64,000 nt of DNA, from the NCBI GenBank assembly GCA_021397835.1, contig JAJFZO010000724.1, forward strand, positions 967,001 to 1,031,000, in the 5' to 3' direction. Shown here piece by piece: positions 26,087-36,599 of this stretch. Positions within the stretch are counted from its first letter, which is position 1; every line of letters begins with the position of its first letter. The notes below the pieces were generated by a model. It did not search any database and was not told where the DNA came from. It saw only the letters and a program-made list of their open reading frames with translations. A program made the translations under genes and the position numbers. Source of the stretch: Moringa oleifera. Its lineage: Eukaryota; Streptophyta; Magnoliopsida; Brassicales; Moringaceae.

Positions 26087-26692
26087 GACTAAAAATCTAG
26101 GACCTTCACTTATACCCTTGAGGATCCAGCTTAAGTAAAGAGTAATTTTCTTATCCTAAAGTTCATCCAGCTAAAAAGGCTGAGAGGCTAAAGAATCTGC
26201 TGGCCAAAGTTGAGATGATGTAGATAATTTCAAAATTGGGCTAACCCAGGTCTAGGCTTATAGAGAGGTAAGGATAAGCCATGCTAAGAATGAGCTTATC
26301 CTTCAACATCGAGATGAGCTTAAGGTAGCTTGGGAAGAAACCTAATCTTAAGCTATGAATAAGTTTAAGATATCAAATGCTTACAAGACTAAGATGGAAA
26401 TACGGGCCTCTTGCTTGTACTGGCTAATGAGAAGGTTAATGGTCGAGGAAATTCAAGGCCAATATTTTAACCTTGACCTTTCGTAGGTGCAATGACTCAT
26501 CTCTGAGAAGTTTCTTCAATCCATTTTAAAGATCTGGATGTTGCCTTGACTGATCTAGAGGAGGTTTCTAATAGACCAACTGGAGAAGGTCCAACAATGC
26601 CAATATTGGAAAGAGCCTTTATTCCCAAATCTACCTTAGAATCAAACATAGTTGAACCCAAAGATAGACTTGAAGTTAGTCTTAAAGTTTAA
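26087..26692 (+). pseudogene. antisense ORF relic inside the Tat LTR
   Basis: From an ATG at 26,087 the plus strand shows coding-like blocks: MTKNLGPSLIPLRIQL, KIGLTQV, ISHAKNELILQHRDELKVAW, MNKFKISNAYKTKMEIRASC and LYWLMRRLMVEEIQGQYFNL, split by stops and frameshifts, ending near 26,692 with a polyadenylation-like tail. A CT-rich leader with AATAAAG (about 25,930-26,040) precedes it. The blocks are Lys/Glu-rich and probably coiled coil. I recognise no domain. Additional ORFs, some antisense, are known in Tat-lineage elements; calling it that is inference. Confidence 0.45.
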
Positions 26693-27479
26693 TTTTGTAA
26701 TCTTTTGCTTATTTTCTTTTGTCTTTCGGATGTATAAACTTTATTTTGAGTAATGGAATTTCCTTTTTCAGGTCATCTTCATTGATATTTAGAATAACTA
26801 TAGTAATCCTCAAACATAAACCAATGCTACTATGATACTGGTTTGAAAATTACTTACTCCTCAATCATAACTCCGATGATGAGTGCCTAATTTTAGGCTC
26901 GATGAATCAACTCTAGATAAGAGAAAAAACTTGATCAAGGAACATAACACTTGATCTGAGGTTAGTCTTGATAATAGGAGGATCTTAATAAACTGTTAAA
27001 GCTTCAAACCCAATGACAAAAAGGACCTAATGACGAAAATCCTTATGTATTAGTTAAGTCAAAAATCACAATGCAAAAGAATCTTGGAGATTGACGTGAA
27101 CTCCATCGATGAATAGATCTGTGATGTGTGATCTAGATTTAGACTTGATGAAGCAAAACCCGATATATTAGCTGAATCAAAAATCTCGATGAATTGAGCT
27201 GTAAATCTCGATGAATTAGGATTGATTACAAACCTAATAAGATGGATCCTGATGCATTAGTTGAATTTCCAAACCTCGGTGAACTAGATCCCGATATGTC
27301 CATCCCCGATGAAAAGAAACTCTCGATCTTGCATAGAGTCAAAGACAGTCATGATTGGAAACTCCGATGAGAAATTGCCTAAGATCTCAATCTTGGGCCT
27401 TTGAACTGGAGATGAATTTTTGATGAAGTCAATCTTCTAAGAGCAAAATTAGGTGTCAACAATCATTACCTCGAGATCA

Positions 27480-27993
27480 TCTATTAATGATTCCACCCTA
27501 TCTTTTCAAGCTATAAGTGGAAAGAATAAGAGGGGTAGGGCATATGGGTTTGGATATAAGGTTGCCTTTTATGAACCATTTGACTCAACTTCTTAGTGCT
27601 AATATACCTCATTTAGCATTTCAACGCAATAAATGATGTTTTGCTTGAGAGATATGCATCAACAATTGGAGAACGTGCAGCCATGTATGGAAGAATAACT
27701 TCAGAGAGAACATGGTATGATGGAAAATCAGCACAATGACCTAAAAGAGGAATTGTTCAGATAGATAAAGATAAAGGATCGCAAAGAAAATAAGTTCAAA
27801 AAAGAATTGGTCTCTATAAAGAATCTTCCTAATAAACTTGTTCGACAATTGAGTAAGCAACAAGGTCCTAGGTACATAGGGTGCTTCTTCCAGCATAATT
27901 GGTGATGATGATGGAGCTGGCGATGGTGATGATGATGGAACTGGCGATAATGATGTGTTGGCGATAACTCTAACAATGGTGATAATTTTATGA
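27480..27993 (+). pseudogene. C-terminal Transposase_24-type pseudogene
   Basis: The plus strand reads SGKNKRGRAYGFGYKVAF (near 27,515-27,570), like the Lys/Arg-rich tail motif of CACTA Transposase_24 proteins, then a coiled coil (RDMHQQLENVQPCMEE; ENQHNDLKEELFR) and an Asp/Gly repeat tail ending at a TGA, 27,991-27,993. Stops break the frame. The same tail order (motif, coiled coil, low-complexity end) is seen in the CACTA gene at 17,950-19,522. Confidence 0.5.
27901..27965. repeat. 24-bp minisatellite coding Gly-Asp repeat
   Basis: Two nearly identical 24-bp units (27,901-27,924 and 27,925-27,948) and a partial third. In the plus frame they encode GDDDGAGD and GDDDGTGD. Confidence 0.85.
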
Positions 27994-29203
27994 AAGATAC
28001 TTAGATTACATTATTATTAGTTTGAGCATTTATGTTTATACATTATAAATTTGGATAATGTGATGGATTATTATTTAATATGAGTTTTATATGATTTTAT
28101 TTATTTAATTTATTTATTTTGGTTATAAAAATAGTGATTTATTCATATTTAAAGAATTTAATATATATATATATATATGTATTACGATTTAGATATATTA
28201 ATTAAAAATCATATATATGTAATTAAATATATAACTGTAAATGAAAAAATATATATTAATTACAATATATTTTTCATATAATATATATATTTATTACTAT
28301 TTGAATAATTAATTAAAAAAATATAATTTTAGCAAAAATAAAAAATTTTAAAATAAAATTATTTTCTTACATTTACTTCTAAATTTCTCACAAAAATATT
28401 ACTGTTGAAAAAATGTATCTTTCTTGATTTCAAAATTTCATAAATTAAAATTTCAATTTGATAATATGTATTTTGCTTGTTGATACACAAATTCTTAAAA
28501 AAATTAATTGTAAAAAGTTCTTACCAAAGGAAGATGGTAAGAACATTAAACTTTCTTACAATAATGAATTTCGTAAGAATTATCAATTCAAAAAAAAAAA
28601 TTCAAAAGGAATTAAGTTCAAAGGAATTTTTTTTAAATTCTCACAAAAAAAGATTCGTAAGAATTTTCATATCAATGAAATTTTAACGAAAGATATTTTG
28701 AAGAAATTATTCAAAATTTTCGCGAAAGTATTATTGTAAGAATTGTCACATGAATTTCAACGGTACAACTTTTCAAGAGAATTTCTATTGAATAATCGAT
28801 TTTACATTCTTTTGTTGGAAAAAATTATTTTTATGAATTTTTTAACGGTTTTGGCAACTATTGAAATTGTTTAGATTAATTTTTAAATAAATTTACTAAT
28901 ATAATATCTATTTTTATTCCAACGAAATCATCATTAGAATTTCATTTGAATTGTTCTAATGGTATATGTTTCCTTTGAAAGTGTCTTTCTTATGCCAATT
29001 TTTCTAACGACTTCATTTTCAATAGAAATTCTGTTGAAATTTCACATTCCAACGAAAATTATAGAAAATTCTAATAATTTCTTTCCATTATAACTTTTTA
29101 AATTTGTTGTAATGAGAATTCTCATCATTTTGTGTGATAATTTGAGCAAAATTTGCCTCGCAACCTATCCAATGCTACATTTAAAGGCTAACACATATAG
29201 AAT

Positions 29204-29240
29204 TTAACCTTTACTTTGTAAGAGAGAAAGTAAAGGTTAA
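29204..29240. repeat. perfect 14-bp inverted repeat (hairpin)
   Basis: Left arm TTAACCTTTACTTT (29,204-29,217), right arm AAAGTAAAGGTTAA (29,227-29,240), 9-nt loop. No match in the rest of the element remnants was noticed. Confidence 0.85.
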
Positions 29241-29629
29241 GCAAATCTCACTTCAACATATACCAACGTAGGACAAGTTACAAATATACTAACCAAAGAA
29301 CAACTTTCGTCTATTTTTTTTTTGAAAGATTGAAAAATAAACTGAAAATGACATCATCAACCATTATCAATTTGAAAGGGATTATGAAGAAGATTAGGTA
29401 AGCCCCATTACATCAAACTACTATAAATAAACATTAGTAGTTTGACATCTACGTCGACTATTCTTCTAAGATGTAGATAAAGCTATAAAGCAATTTTTTC
29501 TATTTCGCTATTGCCTATATATGTGTGCTTATCACACTTCATTTGTATATCTTTTTATGTGCCTTATCTGGAGAATAACATACTTCTTTATACTTCTTTA
29601 AATTCTATTATTTTTTATATTTTATTATA
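29241..29629. other. spacer before R1 copy 2
   Basis: AT-rich; no gene or known repeat seen. Confidence 0.4.
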
Positions 29630-30467
29630 AAATTGAATGTAACATCATCCAAAGCTATATATTTTCTATCAAAACTTCTATTTTCATGAAATTAACTTTT
29701 TATTGATATTGTTTATTTTGCAAGTTAAAATTATAGCTAAAATTTGATAAGAACATATATGATATTTTATAAGATTAATGTTACATTTAGAAGATGTGTT
29801 AAGCTTGATACGTATTTGATATATCAAAACTTTAATAATGTTATTTTTTCAATTGTTAACTCTTTTTTTATTTTTTTACTTTTATTTATTTTCTATGTTA
29901 AATTAATTTTTTTGTTAAATAAAAAAATAAGATATCTTATTAAATTGCTCATTTATTTAAAAAGTACAAGACTTTAATCTTAAGTCTTGTAGTCATTGTA
30001 ACTAACACTATTTGACATGAATCAAACATGTTTTGCTACCCAAAGTATGTCTAATAATGTGTATTATTTGGTTAATAATTTATAATTTCATTTTACAATG
30101 TAAAACTAAAATAGACTTGTAATATGAATTATAATGATTTTACTGATCAAAATCGTCTTGGTAGTTTGTTACCCATTTTTTTCTCTTAAATATCATAATA
30201 TTGGATATGCTTGGTGGTTTGTGACGCTGTCTTTAGTTGACCTCTGTTATACAAATTAGGAAGGTTTTACTACTTTATTTTTAAAATCATAATATTAGAT
30301 ATATGTGTATCTTTAGTTGTCACGTCCTGCACTAGTTAGGCAAGTTTTGATATCTTGCTTTTGTTAAATCATAATATTGGATATGCTTGTCTGTGCATAG
30401 ACCAGACAACTATAGTAATTGACTTTTTTAATTGCACATAGACTTTTTTTATTTTTCTATATAATGT

Positions 30468-30942
30468 CAAGCTAAGTTAGAATCTCTTCACAAAACAAAT
30501 TCATTTCAATTTTAATTCAGAGTACTCAAAGCTTCTTATTTTTACCATTCTATTTTCTTTTCGCAATCAAAACTTTCACAGTAATGATGAATGTAGGGTT
30601 TGGTCGTTGAAAGAAAAATTTCTTTTTTCATTGAAGAAACTAATTTTTATGGTGAGTATATGGGTTAAGCTAGTTAATTTCATGTAATTGAGATCGCTTT
30701 TGTGAAATCTAATGATTCTTGTCATATATATTCAGGAGGACGATGAAGTCAACTTTGATCCAATCCATCAGAATGACAATGGCATGGAAAAGATGAAGTT
30801 ATGCACAGAACCAACACAAGCATCAAGGAAACACCAATTTCATCTTCTTCTTGGCTTCCGTTTTACTTTACTCACATTCCAAACATTAAAACAACCTTTT
30901 ACACACATTCCAAACATTATGTATATTTATTTACAAAACTAA
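30468..30942 (+). pseudogene. R1 transcription-unit-like core, copy 2
   Basis: TATA box TATATAAT (30,468-30,475); donor GTGAGT, intron 30,652-30,735 ending TATATTCAG (84 nt, shorter than the 130-131 nt of copies 1 and 3); then an exon reading EDDEVNFDPIHQNDNGMEKM, LCTEPTQASRKHQFHLLLGF and a Leu/Thr-rich end with stop at 30,942. This is the longest uninterrupted version of the exon (open from 30,712). Function unknown. A second frame (30,801-31,118) overlaps and is probably chance. Confidence 0.5.
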
Positions 30943-31370
30943 TGACCTTCAAACTGCTTTCTGCATATCTTCCCCTACTTTCATCATTGCCCACTCCTCC
31001 TACATTTATAATCTTGCTCTCCTTCCATCTCACTGTCTCCCTCTTAATGCTTTCTCTCATTTCTTTGGTTTCCTATTCTCATTTTACTCCTCTTTTTCCT
31101 TTCCTAAATATTACCTAAATTTAATTATAAAACTTTCCTTTATGTCCACTCTCTTTTCGGAGTTGATGATTTCACCGAAGGCACCCCTATAGAGCAACAA
31201 CGACAACTAACAACCTTATGATAACATTCGGCTATGGATAGAGCTTCTTCACATATATAATTTTGGGAAGTGAAACAACATTACTATCAGAAGAAACTAT
31301 GATCAATTAGAAGTAGTTGTGACGCTAGTATGAAAAACATTGTAATTGTTATCAATGGCCTTGATATGCT

Positions 31371-32035
31371 ATTGGATGTCAATTTATGTAATCTTTCATT
31401 ATGAATGTTTAAAAGGATACAAACAAAGTAACCCAAATATTTTGTGTCAATAAAATAATTCATGGTGAGTAATTTCATCTACTTTGGAGGATATATGATA
31501 GAAAGAAACAATCTCTGTTAAGAGGGCTAAAAAGAATGTAAGAGAAGGGATTTTAGTGATGTTATAGTTAGGGTTCAATTTTTCTATTGTCAATGATCTC
31601 CTTTATTTCAACAAGAGATATTATCATTACTTTTTTGGCCAAAATCCTACTATTTAAAATGTAAATAAAGGTATTATAGGAAGCAACAACGAAAGAAATA
31701 TGAGAAGATGAAAACTAGAAATTGAAAAAATGAAACTTCTTTGTTTCATTGGATGTCAATCATTATAATATTTCATTATGAATGCTTGAAGGGATACAAA
31801 CAAGGTAACCTAATTGTTCTGTGTCCATGAAATGATTCATGGTGAATAATTTTTCTAATTTAGGAGCTCGTATAATAAAAACAAATATTCTTTTTTTTTT
31901 TACTTCAAATTGTAAATGGGGGCTAAAAAGAATGCAAAGGAATGGATTTTAGCGATGTTATTTTTGGGAATGAATTTCCTTATTATAAATGATCTCCTTT
32001 ATTTCAATAAGAGATATTATCATTACTATGTAGGC
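31371..32035. repeat. 377-bp imperfect tandem duplication in R1 copy 2
   Basis: The segment beginning ATTGGATGTCAAT at 31,371 recurs at 31,748, both ending in GAGATATTATCATTAC. Copies 1 and 3 have it once. The two units differ by many substitutions, so the duplication is old. Confidence 0.8.
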
Positions 32036-33091
32036 TAGAATTTATCCTTTGTATTAATGGCTTTAGTGTAAGCAATTTGATAGCCTAAAAGGGAAAGAAA
32101 TTAAGCATTCTTAATAACAATTTTCATGCTTAAAACTATAAACATTTAAGATGCCTATTGGGTTCTATGCAAAATAACTCGTATTCTCCTCAGATAATGA
32201 CACCCCATAAATTGGCTATTTTAACCCTTAAGATCTATGTGTGGTACCCTCAAGAATAGAACTCACATCATTTTCTCTTAAGCTTGCAAAGATTGTCTTA
32301 GGAAACATAATTGACTATTTTGAAAGCTTAATTGACATTAATCACTACTTAAATAACAACATCTTATAAATCGCCAAGACCAGAAAACATACGCCTTGTC
32401 CTTAGAAGGTTATAATTGATAAAAAGCCTCGAATTCACAATTAAGTGGCTCCCCAAAATAATTTCATGCATACAAGTCCTTGCTAGACCATCATGCTTCA
32501 AAAACTACTAAGTTAGGGAAACAATTTTTTTGTCCCTAATATCCCTCGAGGGGAGGGAGAGGGTGGGGAAGAGATGTTGTGTAAGGCCTAACCTCCTTTA
32601 AAAAAAAAAATCCCATGGCCAAAACACCTCATGGGGCCCAAAGGAACCTTAGGATCATGTAAAGCGCAACAAACCTTAGGCTAAGAAAGGCCTCGTAAAC
32701 CTACAAGACCAAGCCTAATATGGCACCACCAACCTTCATCTATAAAGAAGCAATCAATTTGACATATCTTGTGAGGATTACCAGCTAAGCACTCCATGAA
32801 GAAGGAATAAAGCATGGCTTAAGGACGTTGTTGAATAACACGTCTTAGGAGATTCTAACATGGACTTGAAGTTATCAAAGTTCTATAAGGCTTGATTTAA
32901 TATTTTATCATTTTAAAGAAATTTTTGTTATGTAAGTGCATAAAATTTGATTGCAATCTTTATACTTTTTCTATTTTAAATAACTTTTACAGAAAGTGCT
33001 TTAATCATCAAGAAAATATGGCTTCAGAAGTCTCAAAATTCAGAGTGTTTTTCATACTTTTGCATTGTATTTTTGAAAAAAAAATTGCATT

Positions 33092-33105
33092 TTGATATCA
33101 AAGCC
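33092..33105 (+). other. copia primer binding site, R1 copy 2
   Basis: TTGATATCAAAGCC, two changes from the TTGGTATCAGAGCC initiator-tRNA-Met site. The LTR would end just before it, at about 33,090 (TTGCA). Confidence 0.75.
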
Positions 33106-33244
33106 TTAAGTTTTTGACAAACTTATGAGGTTAAGTGAGCTTAACCACTTACTAAAATACTTGCATTAAACACTTACCATCTGCCTTATTCAAAACACAA
33201 AAGCCTATAACTAACTTAAGATAAGCTTAGAAGCTTAATCGAAT

Positions 33245-33900
33245 GCAATAACACCTCAAATGTTTGATGGAATGAATTATGAAGTATGGGTTATTCGAAT
33301 GGAAACCTATCTTAGTGCTAATGATCAATGAAAGCCACTGAAAATGAGTGTGAAGTTCCTCTTTTCCTTGACAATCCAACTACTGCTCAAATAAAAATTT
33401 ACAAAGGGATAAGGTAAAGGAAATCAAGGGTGAAAGCTAGCTTATTTGCAACTATTTCATTCATAATTTTCATTAGAATCATGAAATTGAAGACAACAAA
33501 TAAAATTTTAGATTCTTAAAATTATGAAGAAAATGAATGAATTAAAGTAAATGCAAGTTCTAAATTAGATAAGAGAATTTGAGATACAAAAAAAGAAAAA
33601 AAAAACTTAGAAACAATTAAGGATTATTTTAACAGACTTAATGGGTGCAATATCAACAAGGTGTTAGAGCAACATTAGCAAAAGGTGAATGAGAGTAGGA
33701 ATGATTACCTTATGAGCAACAAGCAACAAGATAACTTTAAAAGCCACGTTCAGCATTTGCCTTCCAAGTGTAGTAATGACTGGACCAAAGCCTAGGCGTT
33801 TAATAGTTATGAACTAGAAGTCCAGATCATGGTATCAGGCTTGAGTCAATGGCTACCTTTATAGTGTATGCTAGACTATACAAATAAGCTTAAACAACCT
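33245..33900 (+). pseudogene. Ty1/copia gag remnant, R1 copy 2
   Basis: Begins TPQMFDGMNYEVWVIRMETY then LSANDQ and a stop, the conserved start of copia gag (UBN2-type: FDG-NY--W--RM). Further blocks include DNPTTAQIKIYKGIR in another frame, and around 33,740-33,800 HVQHLPSKCSNDWTKA, where the zinc knuckle should be but its cysteines are lost. No pol follows; repeat R2 takes over at about 33,905. Confidence 0.8.
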
Positions 33901-33904
33901 CTTC

Positions 33905-35884
33905 TTTAGCTTAGGCCAGATCCTTTAAGTGGCAAGCCACTAAGTCTTAGCACATTTATTCCACTACCTAAGTGATTGATGCCCAAACCTAGATTAGTTC
34001 AACTTGATTCAAAGTCAAGGTTGCTCTCGCTTACATTTATAAATGATACGTCCTTCATATCCGTTAATGTGCATATCAACCTACTGTTGCATAAGTCATA
34101 CTTCATAGTGACAAAAGCTATCCTTTAAAGAACTAAATGGGAAAATCAAGTCAAACAAAAGCAATGAATTGAAAAGGACAAATAATCAAGATGAGCATTA
34201 GATGATTTACTTTTAACTACATAAGACATCGTGCCTCTAATAAGGCTAAAGTTCCTTCCTATGACATATTAATCATGATTAACAGGGAGGATAAAAATGT
34301 GCATGAACTCCATGCAGCTTCAAGATCAAAGATAATGTCAGTCTTCTTTAATTTTCATTGAGGGTTGAATCTCTTTTAGGGCTTGCAAGGCTATATTTAT
34401 GGTAGTAGTCGATCCAATGCATCCACTACTTCATCTCTAATATGGGCAACTGGAGATGATTATAACCTCCTGATCGGTGTACTAATAGGAGCCTTACCAA
34501 CTATTTTGCTAATGGGCTCTTTAGGAATTGATAACCGTTCTGTTTATATTAGATCTTGAAGTTAATACTTATAAACGACTTCCTAACCCTAAGTCAGGGG
34601 CCCATGAGTTACCATCCAATCTAGAAACATCTTTAGTGATGTTCTTTTTCATAAAGAATATGGGGTTCAGCTGACGCACCAGCACTGGATCAAGATCTGC
34701 ATTAAAGCAAAAAAGCACGTAAGCATCAATGTTAAAGGAATCAATAAGCAAGAAGGATCTTGATCATAAAAAAAGAAATCATTTAAAATTCTTTAGACCT
34801 AGCTTAGCAAGATGATAAGGGAACTTTGGGTCATAAGGCCTTCGATAATTAGACGACTAAGTCCATCCCAATATGGAAGGCTCATTAGCATCGGAGCACT
34901 CTTTGGTGGTTTGATTAGATTTTAACTCTTTAAGAGTTCTTGATCTCCCTTTAACTCTTGATCCTAAAAGAGCATGATCAAGTGGAAAATTAAGATCATT
35001 TGGTTAGGTTTGAACCTCATTAGTTCTAAAATTGACCTCATCATGTTAAGAATTGTCTATATTGGTTTTAGGGTTTGAGATAATAAACTTTGATACTAAT
35101 TTAGCTTGGCCTATAAAGTAAGAGCTAATGCTACTGGTTCTTACTTTTTCTCTTGAAATACTGAAGAACCCTAAAGTAAGGTCACTTAATGCTATGTTCT
35201 TAAGGGCAAGCCATACATTCAATTTGGGATTCAAAAAAACTTTCTTTTCTATCCTTTGTTAGATAAGGATAGACCTTTAAAGCAAAAAAGTGGAGATGTA
35301 AAACTAAAATACTAAAAGCCCATTTCACATGAATGCTCATCCAAATTGTGTATAAGTCTGAAGAATTAATTTACCATACGTAGCTACCAAGAAAACAGTA
35401 CACCTAATCTCTATACGTTTAGCCACAAAGGTGACCATATAATGCCATACATTAGCAAGGAGTAGGAAAGGGAAATGTAAAATGATACATAATTTTGAAA
35501 AAAGCATGAAAAGAAAGCCCTTGACCTCCATGCAATCTTCAAAGACATAAACCCACCTTGGATGATGAGTCCATGATCAGTAACTTCCAAGAAGAAGTTC
35601 TAATCTACTTGAATTAAAGATGCAAAAATTTTCTATAACCCATTTAAGTCGTCTACAGTGTATATGGAAGAGAGTAAAAAGACTCACTGCACGACTATGA
35701 AAAAGAGGTTTGCTGGTTGAAGATGGCGAAATCCTAAGTAGCCGAATGAAAAGGCCTCTAGTTTAAGAGAATAAAAAAAAAGAAAGCTTTTGGTTTGAAA
35801 AGAGAGATGGAGAAAATGATGTGAAGGAAAGAGAATGTATAAAAGTAACTGACAAAAGGACTAAAAGAACACCTACGTATTACC
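33905..35884 (-). repeat. dispersed repeat R2, copy 1
   Basis: Matches 45,600-47,900 in the same orientation by long blocks (for example AGTTCAACTTGA near 34,005 and 45,690; the TCTTTA block near 34,345 and 46,100). The minus strand keeps reading frames in both copies. Here 35,234-35,046 reads MNPKLNVWLALKNIALSDLT and then SSYFIGQAKLVSKF; 34,751-34,569 reads MLIDSFNIDAYVLFCFNADL and then LDPVLVRQLNPIFFMKKNIT. In the last, GCTTTAATGCAG looks like a splice acceptor. I cannot assign a family. Its right edge is where the gypsy element inserted. Confidence 0.65.
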
Positions 35885-36553
35885 TGTCACATGATTGAGG
35901 TCAAATATCAACTTTTCACCAAGTGATGGCAAGAGTGACACCTAACTTATCAGCCAATCCTCTCCATACGCAAACAATATTGAGTATGCTTAAAATAAAA
36001 ACTCATACACATATGCAAGAAAGAGTAAAAGAGAGATACTAATGATTATAAGAACCAATCCTAACCTTTTCATTTATGAACAAGGAAAATACTACCACTA
36101 AGCTAGCCATGCATGCTGCCTTGGCTTGAACTTTCGACAACAAGTGTTCCACTTTTTGCAAGTGCCTTCAACTGGTGGTAACCGTTGGTAACTACTGTTA
36201 ACTGCTATCAACTGCATGGGCTAAGCCATCCAAGCACACCCCAGTGCCTGGAGCTTGTATGTGCATCTGATCTGGTGTTGACATGTGCCCATGCCAATTA
36301 TTTGTAGGTGTTTTGCTCACCCACTTGCTAAGTGCCTCACACCATGTCCGATTCTCATAAGACATCTCTTATGACCCACACATCAAGGACTCTGAGACAC
36401 CTTTGGCGAGTTGACTACACCATTAAGTAGCTCTAGTCATGTGCCAACATCCGCTCGTGATGTTACTGATGGCATTACTTGGGTTGGGCCCCGATGAGCA
36501 TCTTGCCATGTCTTTTCCATGTCACCATGCCACCCATAGGTAATTATCTTACA
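35885..36553 (-). repeat. gypsy 3' LTR
   Basis: 669 bp. Aligns along its length with 41,095-41,844. It lacks about 90 bp present in the other LTR (around 41,300-41,390), hence the length difference. Confidence 0.92.
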
Positions 36554-36565
36554 AACCACCCCTAC
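36554..36565 (-). other. gypsy polypurine tract
   Basis: The minus strand reads GTAGGGGTGGTT immediately before the TG of the 3' LTR, the expected plus-strand primer for retroelement DNA synthesis. Confidence 0.8.
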
Positions 36566-36599
36566 AAAAAAGTCCAACGTCCTTGTCATAACACCTTCT

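Larger units (their letters stand above)
13086..27461 (-). mobile_element. Ty3/gypsy retrotransposon of the Tat lineage, 3'-truncated
   Basis: On the minus strand the order is 5' LTR (27,461-24,248, starting TGTTGACACC), primer binding site, a long leader, gag (about 20,860-19,790), then RNase H and integrase (15,056-13,086). A CACTA element occupies 15,060-19,745, and protease, reverse transcriptase and most of the first RNase H are gone. The long LTR, the archaeal-type second RNase H and a primer site of the type TGG-C-ACTCCACTGGGGA are hallmarks of Tat/Ogre/Retand elements. No 3' LTR was found, so the left end is uncertain. All frames are broken. Confidence 0.8.
24248..27461 (-). repeat. 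Tat 5' LTR, 3.2 kb
   Basis: The minus strand starts TGTTGACACCTAATTTTGC at 27,461, the usual start of Tat LTRs, and runs to the primer site at 24,243. The last bases have drifted from the usual CA end. A TATA box sits at 25,438-25,431. The length fits the unusually long LTRs of this lineage. It carries a plus-strand (antisense) ORF relic at 26,087-26,692. Confidence 0.75.
27470..29114 (+). mobile_element. CACTA element, distal fragment
   Basis: A coding tail (27,480-27,993) is followed by AT-rich sequence with repeated subterminal words (GTAAGAATT, AACGAAA, AACGGT in both directions, 28,530-29,080) and ends TTTGTTGTAATG at 29,103-29,114, one base from a CACTA right end (TTTGTTGTAGTG). The left part is missing: the Tat LTR starts 9 bp away, so the Tat element probably inserted here or a deletion joined them. 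Confidence 0.55.
29630..33904 (+). repeat. dispersed repeat R1, copy 2 (copia-linked)
   Basis: The most complete R1 copy. It starts with the CATCATCC/TTTGATAAGAAC block shared with 48,480 and 48,690, and runs through TATA box, exon-intron-exon core, a tandem 377-bp duplication, an LTR-like TATA box (TATAAAG at 32,741), the primer binding site and a copia gag remnant. It ends where repeat R2 starts. Confidence 0.7.

Noticed and set aside
28458..28739. Two overlapping Lys/Phe-rich frames of 93 and 69 codons
   Set aside because: They lie in the AT-rich subterminal part of the CACTA fragment; composition alone opens the frames and neither resembles a protein.
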